Shown in pieces: positions 54,770-64,000 of a stretch of 64,000 bases of DNA. The stretch is taken from positions 17,021,287 to 17,085,286 of the forward strand of contig NC_090743.1 of assembly GCF_036898095.1 (NCBI RefSeq). The letters run 5' to 3'. Position 1 is the first letter of the stretch. Every line of letters begins with the position of its first letter. The translations under genes and the position numbers were made by a program. The notes under the pieces are model-generated. The model made no database searches and was not told the DNA's origin. It worked only from the letters and a program-made list of their open reading frames with translations. Source of the DNA: Palaemon carinicauda. Lineage: Eukaryota; Arthropoda; Malacostraca; Decapoda; Palaemonidae.

Positions 54770-54830
54770 ACTATTTCTGGAACGAATCATGGAATAACCA
54801 TTCATAAAATTATCCAAATAGTTTTTTATC

Positions 54831-56995
54831 AATTCTTAAACTGGCCTGAGTGGGAATTGTCCGCTCTTAAACTGATCTGAGTGGGAATTGTCAGCTCTTA
54901 AACTGACCCGAGTGGTAATTGTCAGCTCTTAAACTGACCCGAGTGGGAATTGTCAGCTCTTAAACTGACCCGAGTGGGAATTGTCAGCTCTTAAAGTGAC
55001 CCGAGTGGGAATTGTCAGCTCTTAAACTGACCCGAGTGGGAATTGTCAGCTCTTAAACTGACCCGAGTGGGAATTGTCAGCTCTTAAACTGACCCGAGTG
55101 GGTATTGTCAGCTCTTAAACTGACCCGAGTGGGTATTGTCAGCTCTTAAACTGACCCGAGTGGGAATTTGTCAGCTCTTAAACTGACCCGAGTGGGAATT
55201 TGTCAGCTCTTAAACTGACCCGAGTGGGAATTGTCAGTTCTTAAACTGACCCGAGGGGGAATTGTCAGCTCTTAAACTGACCCGAGGGGGAATTGTCAGC
55301 TCTTAAACTGACCGGAGTGGGAATTGTCAGCTCTTAAACTGACCCGAGTGGGTATTGTCAGCTCTTAAACTGACCCGAGTGGGAATTTGTCAGCTCTTAA
55401 ACTGACCCGAGTGGGAATTTGTCAGCTCTTAAACTGACCCGAGTGGGAATTGTCAGTTCTTAAACTGACCCGAGGGGGAATTGTCAGTTCTTAAACTGAC
55501 CCGAGGGGGAATTGTCAGCTCTTAAACTGACCCGAGGGGGAATTGTCAGCTCTTAAACTGACCGGAGTGGGAATTGTCAGCTCTTAAACTGACGAGTGGT
55601 AATTGACAGCTTTTAAACTGACCCGGGTGGGAATTGTCAGCTCTTAAACTGACCCAAGTGGGAATTGTCAGCTCTTAAACTGACTCCAGGGGGAATTGTA
55701 AACTCTTAAACTGACTCAAGTTGGAATTGTCAGCTCTTAAACTGATCTGAGAGGTAATTCTCAGTCCTTAAACCAACCGAAGTGGGAATTGTCAGCTCTT
55801 AAACTAAACCGAGTAGGAATTGTCAGCTCAAACTGACTGGAGTGGGAATTGTCAGCTCTTAAACTGACTCCAGGGGGAATAGTCAGCTCTTAAACTGACT
55901 CCAGGGGGAATAGTCAGCTCTTAAACTGACTGGAGTGGGAATTGTCAGCTCTTAAACTGACCCAAGTGGGAATTGTCAGCTCTTAAACTGACTCCAGGGG
56001 GAATTGTAATCTCTTAAACTGACTCGAGTTGGAATTGTCAGCTCTTAAACTGATCTGAGAGGTAATTCTCAGTCCTTAAACTAACCAAAGTGGGAATTGT
56101 CAGCTCTTAAACTAAACCGAGTGGGAATTGTCAGCTCAAACTGACCGGAGTGGTAATTGTCCGTCCTTAAACTGACCCAAGTGGGAATTGTCCATCCTTA
56201 AACTGACCCAAATGGGAATTGTCAGTCCTTAAACTGACCTGGAATTTGTCAGTTTTTAAACTGACCTGAGTGGGAACTGTCATTTCTTAAACTAACCTTA
56301 GTAGGATTTGCCAGATCTAAAAACTGATCCGAGTGGGAATTGTCTGTTCTAAAAACTGACCCAATTGGGAATTGTCAGTTCTTAAACTGACCCAATTGGT
56401 AATTGTCAGTTCTTAAATCGACCCGAGTAGGAATTGTTAGTTCTTAAACTGACACGAGTGGGAATTGTTAGTTCTTAAACTGACACAAGAAGGAATTGTT
56501 AGTTCTTAAACTGACACAAGAAGGAATTGTCAGTTCTTAAACTGACACAAGAGGGAATTGTCAGTTCTTAAACTGACACAAGAGGGAATTGTCAGTTCTT
56601 AAACTGACACGAGTGGGAATTATCAGTTCCTAAACTGACCCGAGTGGGGATTCAGTTAATAAAATGAACCGAAGGAGAATTTTCAGTTCTTAAACTGACC
56701 CGAGAGGAAATTATCAGTTCTTAAACTGACATGAGTGGGAATTATTAGTCTTTTAACTGACCGGAGTAGGAATTATCAATTTTTTAACTGACCCGAGTGG
56801 GAATTATCAACTAATCACGGTGGGAATTATCAGCTTTTGAACTGACCCGAGTGGTAATTATGTTCTTAAACTGCCAAGTGGTATTTATCTGTTTTTAAAC
56901 TGACCCGAGTGGGAATTACCAGTTTTTAACTGACCCGAGTGGGAATTATTAGTTCTTAAACCGACCTGAGTGGGAATTATCAGTTCTTAAAATGG
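54831..56995. repeat. 31-bp satellite array, about 70 copies
   Basis: Consensus CTCTTAAACTGACCCGAGTG plus GGAATTGTCAG. The centre is homogeneous (about 54900-55560), while the right half diverges progressively (TTCTTAAACTGACACGAG, TTTTTAACTGACCCGAG types). Larger duplicated blocks are visible: 55090-55330 resembles 55330-55570, and 55660-55830 resembles 55960-56140. Each unit has CTGAC...GTCAG able to pair as a short stem. Confidence 0.96.
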
Positions 56996-57004
56996 CCGGA
57001 TTTT

Positions 57005-57130
57005 AAGGTTTCAAGGCCGTTCATGAACGGCAAAGGCAAGGGACAGTGACATTACCATTGCCCTATCAATCAGGACAATGCCCTAGAGACTGACTATATA
57101 TACATATGATCAGCAGCCCAGCCCCTCTCC
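57005..57130. repeat. Dispersed repeat (family G)
   Basis: GAACGGCAAAGGCAAGGGAC then AGTGACATTACCATTGCCCT, GGACAATGCCCTAGAGACTG and ACTATATATACATATGATCA. Shared with 58105-58390 and, shorter, 1083-1135. Confidence 0.7.
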
Positions 57131-57136
57131 ACACAT

Positions 57137-57645
57137 TATTATTACTACTACTACTACTACTACTACTATTATTATTATTATTATTATTATTATCAAGCTA
57201 CAACCATAGTTGGGAAAGGAGGATGCTATAAGTACAGAAGCCCCAACAGGGAAAATAGCCCGGTGAAGAAAGGAAACGACGGAAAAATAAAATATTTTAA
57301 GAACAGCAATAACATTAAAATAAATGTTTCCTATATAAACTATAAAACCTTTAACAAAACAAGAGGAAGAGAAATAATATAAAATAGTGTTTATCCTTAA
57401 GCAGGAGAACTCTAACCCAAGACAGTGGAAGACCAGGACACAATGGTTTGATTTTAGAGTTTCCTTCTCCCAGAAGAGCTGCTTACAATAGCTAAAGATT
57501 CTCTTCCACCCTTGCCAAGAGCAATACTAGATAGAGGAAAGAACTAGACTATTCGGCATATGTGTAGGCAAAGGAAAAATTCATCATAATCACAAGGAGG
57601 GATCCAATCTAGTACTGCCTGAATAGTAAAAGACCCCGCACCACC
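57137..57645 (-). repeat. Repeat A copy, inverted
   Basis: Starts with an ATT/ACT triplet tract (57137-57193), then ATCAAGCTACAACCATAGTT, TTCTCCCAGAAGAGCTGCTT, ACCCTTGCCAAGAG and AGGGATCCAATCTAGTACTG. It is the full order of the family read on the minus strand. Confidence 0.88.
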
Positions 57646-59082
57646 ATTGAAATATTACAGAGTAATAAATATGTATAAAACAAGTAAATAAAACGAGACT
57701 AATGTGTAAACATTTTTCTCTATCTCATCCATTTCATAGCCTCCATCCCCTCCCCACCCTCAAGAAGGGATGGAAATAGGAAAAGGGAAACAGAAACGAT
57801 CGTAATGAGATAATGATCCGGTGACCTCTGACCCGATATATCAACTAAGGCGGAATGAGGTCTGCCGACTAAACAATTGAAGGAACACGTTCGAAGAGAT
57901 CGTGCAGCACACACGAGCCTAATTGAAATAAGCACAGCAAGGGAAAAGCACGGCGACAGACACGGGTTTTAAGGAATGGCACGGCAAGAAGCAAAACTCA
58001 ATGCAATGACAGCTACGTAAGGACACTCCTTCAAAAGGTTACCATGACAAAAAGCGACACATTTAACTATAAGAGTAACAAATAGCAGAAAATTTAGAGG
58101 ACATGAATGACGCAGGCAAGGGATAGTGACAATGTCCTAGCAGGACAATGCCTTGAAGACTGACCATATATTCATATGATCAGCGTCCAAGGCCCCTCTC
58201 CACACAAGCTAGGACCAGGGAGGGCCAGGCAGTGGTTGCTGATGACTCAGCAGGTAGACCTATAGGCTCCCAAAAACCACCCATCCTTAGCTCACAAGGA
58301 TGGTAAGGATGCAGACACTACAAAAAACTATCGAGCTTGAGCGTGACTTCATCTCCCTTCCAGCAGAACGCAAGACAGGGACATTTCCAGTACGGTACCA
58401 CAAGTATGAAATTCGCATGATGAAATGGTGGTAGCACGAATACCAAAAATTAGCATGGCAACATGTACGAAACCTGGGGATTAGAGCAGTACAGACCTAA
58501 AAATCGGGGATTAACTATACAACCAAGAAATCGAACAGCAAGAAGGGTACAAAATTGAACAAAAATACATAATGTATCAAGCATGAAATTTCAAGCTAAA
58601 TATATTCCAGCTTGAATTTTGAAAATATTACGGCAAAAATAAAAGTATGTATTTTAATTATCAAAACGGAAAAACATGAATTAAAAGTAGGACTAAAAAC
58701 GACATTTTAAGAGATACCGTTATGTCAAAACAACCAGAGTGATTTCCAAAATGAATAGCAGACGCACCAATTCAACAAACACTTCAAGCAGTATAATGGA
58801 ACGAAACGTTGAAGTGTTAAAGGAATAAAATAGTAATAATAAACCTTTCCAAAGAAATGCCAGGACAACCAGCATAACCTCTACAAGACAAAGAAAGAAA
58901 TGCATGGCAAATAATGAAAGGCACAACTAGTAACAGATCTAATAGAAAGCATGAAAGACTAAAGCAACGGGACTTTAACGAATTAACAAGCTCACAGGAA
59001 CTTGCAAGTGTACGTATTTACACAATCAAAGTGACCTCACATGAAAGGCAGAGCTTGACACGATGCCACTATGCAATGCTTC
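57646..59082. other. Upstream intron or 5' region, with family G copy
   Basis: 58105-58390 is a longer family G copy (GGCAAGGGATAGTGACAATG to GCAAGACAGGGACATTTCCA). The rest is AT-rich with no exon-like open frame bounded by splice signals that I could tie to UBR3. Confidence 0.5.
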
Positions 59083-60142
59083 CAAGGTTGCTAAAAAAAT
59101 CATTCTCTTTGGGCATTCTATAAAGAAAGGTTGCTAAGAAATCATTCTCTTTGGACATTCTATAAAGAAAGGTTGCTAAGAAATTCTCTTTGGGCCTTTT
59201 ATAAAGAAAGGTTGCTAAGAAATCATTCTCTTTGGGCATTCTATAAAGAAAGGTTGCTAAGAAATCATTCTCTTTGGGCATTCTATAAAAGAAAGGTTGC
59301 TAAGAAATCATTCTCTTTGGGCATTCTATAAAGAGTGGTTGCTAAGAAATCATTCTCTTTGGGCATTCTATAAAAGAAAGGTTGCTAAGAAATCATTCTC
59401 TTTGGGCATTCTATAAAGAAAGGTTGCTAAGAAATCATTCTCTTTGGGCATTCTATAAAGAGAGGTTGCTAAGAAATCATTCTCTTTGGGCATTCTATAA
59501 AAGAAAGGTTGCCAAGAAATCATTCTCTTTGGGCATTCTATAAAGAAAGGTTGCCAAGAAATCATTCTCTTTGGGCATTCTATAAAAGAAAGGTTGCCAA
59601 GAAATCATTCTCTTTGGGCATTCTATAAAGAAAGGTTGCCAAGAAATCATTCTCTTTGGGCATTCTATAAAAGAAAGGTTGCTAAGAAATCATTCTCTTT
59701 GGGCATTCTATAAAGAAAGGTTGCCAAGAAATCATTCTCTTTGGGCATTCTATAAAAGAAAGGTTGCTAAGAAATCATTCTCTTTGGACATTCTATAAAG
59801 AAAGGTTGCTAAGAAATCATTCTCTTTGGGCATTCTATAAAGAGAGGTTGCTAAGAAATCATTCTCTTTGGGCATTCTATAAAGAGTGGTTGCTAAGAAA
59901 TCATTCTCTTTGGGCATTCTATAAAGAGAGGTTGCTAAGAAATCATTCTCTTTGGGCATTCTATAAAGAGAGGTTGCTAAGAAATCATTCTCTTTGGGCA
60001 TTCTATAAAGAGTGGTTGCTAAGAAATCATTCTCTTTGGGCATTCTATAAAGAAAGGTTGCTAAGAAATCATTCTCTTTGGGCATTCTATAAAGAAAGGT
60101 TGCTAAGAAATCATTCTCTTTGTGCATTCTATAAAAAAAGGT
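59083..60142. repeat. 39/40-bp minisatellite, about 27 copies
   Basis: Unit AAAGGTTGCTAAGAAATCAT plus TCTCTTTGGGCATTCTATA, with variants GCTAAG/GCCAAG and AAAGAAAGG/AAAGAGAGG/AAAGAGTGG. A 40-bp form has one extra A. The right part (59760-60130) is purely 39 bp and therefore open for about 125 codons on both strands (LLRNHSLWAFYKE and MPKENDFLATFLYR type); this is a by-product of unit length. Confidence 0.96.
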
Positions 60143-60329
60143 TACTGTAAATTTCTGTTTAGTGTAACCCCTCCCCCCATTTCTCCTTTCATTTAAATGG
60201 CCATTTTATCTATGTTGGCCTCCTCGATATAAAGTCTATAACAGATAATTTGTCCAGTGAGCCAGGCATGCTACGTAGGTTCTATTTATGTCTAAATTAC
60301 AGTCATATTCAATAGTGTGTCGACTCACA

Positions 60330-60711
60330 CTGTCGTAGCTGAACTTTCCTATTGGTAAGGGTAGAAGAGAGACTTTAGCTATGGTAAGCAGCTCTTCTAG
60401 GAGAAGGACACTCCGATATCAAACCATTGTTCTCTAGTCTTGGGTAGTGCCATAGCATCTGTACCATGGTCTTCCACTATCTTGGAAGGGGTTCTCTTGC
60501 TTGAGGGTACACTCGGGCACACTATTTTATCTAATTTCTCTTCCTCGTGTGTTGTTAAAGTTTTTAAAGTTTATATAGGAGATATTTATTTCAATATTAT
60601 TCTTAAAATATTTATTTTTTCCTTGCTTCCTTTCCTCACTGGGCTATTTTCCCTATTGGAGCCCCTGACCTTATAGCATCCTGCTTTTCCAACTCGGGTT
60701 GTAGCTTAGCA

Positions 60712-60785
<74 letters not shown>
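60330..60785 (+). repeat. Repeat A copy, 5'-truncated
   Basis: Starts within the GAACTTTCCTATTGGTAAGG block, continues AGCTCTTCTAGGAGAAGGAC, TTGTTCTCTAGTCTTGGGTA and CCAACTCGGGTTGTAGCTTA, then an (AAT)n array of about 25 units (60711-60786). Confidence 0.9.
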
Positions 60786-60787
<2 letters not shown>

Positions 60788-60981
60788 GCAGCGAGTGTCG
60801 GCGGACTAATAAATCTGATCTACCCAATAGTTCGCCAATTATACTCTGTCAGAGACCACGAACTTGCAACCTCTTCCTAAAAAGGCTTTATGGGAACGGA
60901 AGGCTTTAAACATTCTGAGGCCAAACACCTCTCTTGCGAAAAGACATAAGTTGAAATAGCAAGTAAATTAAACACACATAC

Positions 60982-60984
<3 letters not shown>

Positions 60985-61074
<90 letters not shown>

Positions 61075-61098
61075 ATATATATAATATAATATAATATA

Positions 61099-61167
<69 letters not shown>

Positions 61168-61187
61168 ATATAATATATATATAATTA

Positions 61188-61231
<44 letters not shown>

Positions 61232-61246
61232 TATTTATATATATAC

Positions 61247-61289
<43 letters not shown>

Positions 61290-61310
61290 TGTATATATGC
61301 ATATATATTA
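60985..61310. repeat. AT-dinucleotide and AATAT arrays
   Basis: Nearly continuous (AT)n with a TGTGTGTG island (about 61064-61073) and ATAATATA variants. It could be assembly-sensitive. Confidence 0.93.
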
Positions 61311-61935
61311 TTTGCTAAGCTATAACCCTAGTTGGAAAAGCAGGATGCTATAAGCCCAAGGGCTCCAACAGCGAAAATAGCCCAGTGAGAAAAGGAAATA
61401 AGTAAAAACTAGAAGAGAAGTTTTAGAACAATAACAACATTAAAATAAATCTTTCATATATAAACTATAAAAACTTCAAAATAACAAGAGGAAAAGAAAC
61501 AAGATAGAATAGTGTACCCGAGTGTACCCTCACGCAAGAGATCTCTAACCCCGGACAGTGGAAGACCATGGTACACAGGCTATGGCACTACCCAAGACTA
61601 GAGAACAATGATTTGTTTTTTGGAGTGTCCTTCTAGAAGAGCTGCTTACCACAGCGAAAGTCTCTTCTACCCTAGCCAAGAGGAAAGTAGCCACTAAGCA
61701 ATCACAGTACAGTAGTAAACCTCTTCAGAGAAGAAGAATTGTTTGGTAATTTCAGTGTTGTCCAGTGTATAAGGAAAGAGAAGAACGTGTAAAGAATAGG
61801 CCAGACTATTTTGTGTATGCGTCGACAAAGATGTTAAGAGCCGCAACCAGAGGAAGTGATCCAATGTAGTACTGTCTGGCCAGTCAAAGAACCCAACATT
61901 TCTCTAGGGGTAGTATCTCAACGGGTGGTTGGTGC
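61311..61935 (-). repeat. Repeat A copy, inverted, near full length
   Basis: Starts TTTGCTAAGCTATAACCCTA, GTTGGAAAAGCAGGATGCTA, continues CTAGAGAACAATGATTTG, AGAAGAGCTGCTTACCACAG and ATCCAATGTAGTACTGTCTG, ending GGCCAGTCAAAGAACCC. It contains the whole order of the family. Confidence 0.9.
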
Positions 61936-61952
61936 CTTGGCCAACCAAGTAC

Positions 61953-61958
<6 letters not shown>

Positions 61959-62022
<64 letters not shown>
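61959..62022. repeat. (AT)n microsatellite
   Basis: About 32 AT units at the tail side of the SINE-like element. Confidence 0.95.
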
Positions 62023-62582
<560 letters not shown>

Positions 62583-62589
62583 ATACAAG

Positions 62590-63000
62590 TGCGCACACAC
62601 CAGTAAACCATTTTACTCGGTTTTGCGTAACTAAATGTCGCCGCTCAACTTAAAGCAAACGATGACTGGTTTAATACTTTGTAACAATAATAACACTACG
62701 AAGAAAACCTCCCATTTACAATTTAAAATAACAACACCCCATCTGGAACAACCAGACATGTTCACTGCAATTTGGTACAAGTTTGCATTGGCACGTCACA
62801 TAAATCTTGCAACTTTTGCAAGTTCGTGCGAAACAGTGCAACTATCCACTTACTTCCACTTGAAATCGGCGTTACATCTTTAAAGGTCAACACTTATTTA
62901 AAACTATATATAATCAGCATCTTGTATATATGGCTTCGCATTCACTGTCTGGGTATTAGTAATAATCTATACCTACGCGTTGTATTGCAATCTAATTAAT
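62590..63000. other. No recognised feature
   Basis: Unique-looking sequence with a short plus-strand open stretch (62635-62883) that matches no family I know. No splice-bounded UBR3 exon seen. Confidence 0.5.
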
Positions 63001-64000
63001 CTCAGGGTAAGATAAAATATTTTATTTTTTCTCTGGGTAAGATAAAATATTTTATTTTTTCTCTGGGTAAGATAAAATATTTTATTTTTTCTCTGGGTAA
63101 GATAAAATATTTTATTTTTTTCTCTGGGTAAGATAAAATATTTTATTTTTTTCTCTGGGTAAGATAAAATATTTTATTTTTTCTCTGGGTAAGATAAAAT
63201 ATTTTATTTTTTTCTCTGGGTAAGATAAAATATTTTATTTTTTCTCTGGGTAAGATAAAATATTTTATTTTTTTCTCTGGGTAAGATAAAATATTTTATT
63301 TTTTCTCTGGGTAAGATAAAATATTTTATTTTTTCTCTGGGTAAGATAAAATATTTCATTTTTTTCTCTGGGTAAGATAAAATATTTTATTTTTTCTCTG
63401 GGTAAGATAAAATATTTTATTTTTTCTCAGGGTAAGATAAAATATTTTATTTTTTCTCTGGGCAAGATAAAATATTTTATTTTTTCTCTGGGCAAGATAA
63501 AATATTTTATTTTTTCTCAGGGTAAGATAAAATATTTTATTTTTTCTCTGGGTAAGATAAAATATTTTATTTATTCTCTGGGTAAGATAAAAATATTTTA
63601 TTTTTTCTCTGGGTAAGATAAAATATTTTATTTTTTCTCTGGGTAAGATAAAATATTTTATTTTTGCTCTGGGTAAGATAAAATATTTTATTTTTTCTCT
63701 GGGTAAGATAAAATATTTTATTTTTTCTCTGGGTAAGATAAAATATTTTATTTTTTCTCTGGGTAAGATAAAATATTTTATTTTTTCTCTGGGTAAGATA
63801 AAATATTTTATTTTTTCTCTGGGTAAGATAAAATATTCTATTTTTTCTCTGGGTAAGATAAAATATTTTATTTTTTTCTCTGGGTAAGATAAAATATTTT
63901 ATTTTTTTCTCTGGGTAAGATAAAATATTTTATTTTTTTTCTCTGGGTAAGATAAAATATTTTATTTTTTTCTCTGGGTAAGATAAAATATTTTATTTTT
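63001..64000. repeat. 30/31-bp satellite, about 33 copies, runs off the window
   Basis: Unit CTCTGGGTAAGATAAAATAT plus TTTATTTTTT, with 31-bp variants from one extra T. Very homogeneous: only scattered changes (CTCAGGG, GGGCAAG, TATTCTA). Continues past position 64000. Confidence 0.97.

Noticed and set aside
54831..56995. CRISPR-like regular repeats (31 bp with internal dyad)
   Set aside because: Units are head to tail with no unique spacers, in animal nuclear DNA with no cas genes; it is a satellite.
59750..60150. Repeat proteins of about 125 residues on both strands
   Set aside because: The 39-bp minisatellite stays open on both strands by unit length; no start context, splice sites or similarity.

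Overview
This is nuclear DNA from an animal, most probably a decapod crustacean (shrimp, crab or crayfish; I cannot name the species). One many-exon gene with canonical GT/AG introns is embedded in AT-rich DNA full of microsatellites, minisatellites, LINE fragments, MITEs and a DIRS-like retrotransposon. Several repeats are of kinds I recognise from decapod genomes. No bacterial operon, viral gene, tRNA or rRNA gene was found.

The only host gene I can support is UBR3, a RING-type E3 ubiquitin ligase of the UBR family, on the minus strand. I assembled 29 exons by hand, from the UBR box (53792) to the stop codon (36..38). Every exon junction has GT/AG signals and every reading phase agrees. This gives 5558 nt of coding sequence, or 1851 codons plus stop. 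The N-terminal coding part, 5' UTR and promoter lie upstream, beyond the right edge, or in a small exon I did not recognise between 53.8 and 64.0 kb. The 3' UTR runs off the left edge.

Layout by coordinate: 0.04-0.15 kb last exon; 0.15-5.3 kb intron with a LINE remnant; 5.3-5.6 kb Cys-rich exon; 5.6-12.8 kb intron filled by a decayed DIRS-like element with inverted ends; 12.8-20.4 kb intron with a long, internally rearranged LINE and an unclassified repeat; 20.4-26.5 kb the C-terminal and RING exons; 26.5-36.5 kb the largest complete intron, with a second copy of the LINE, piggyBac-type MITEs and a pogo/Tigger remnant nested in another repeat; 36.5-53.8 kb the middle and N-terminal exons; 53.8-64.0 kb upstream intron or 5' region made largely of satellites (31-bp, 39-bp and 30/31-bp units) plus dispersed repeats.

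No unknown gene system emerged. The unusual content is in the architecture: several sequence-unrelated tandem arrays with nearly the same ~31-bp unit length in one gene, nested transposons with readable insertion order, an in-frame 78-bp amplification inside a LINE reverse transcriptase, a substituted Asp in the UBR box, and a SINE/LINE-like shared 3' tail.
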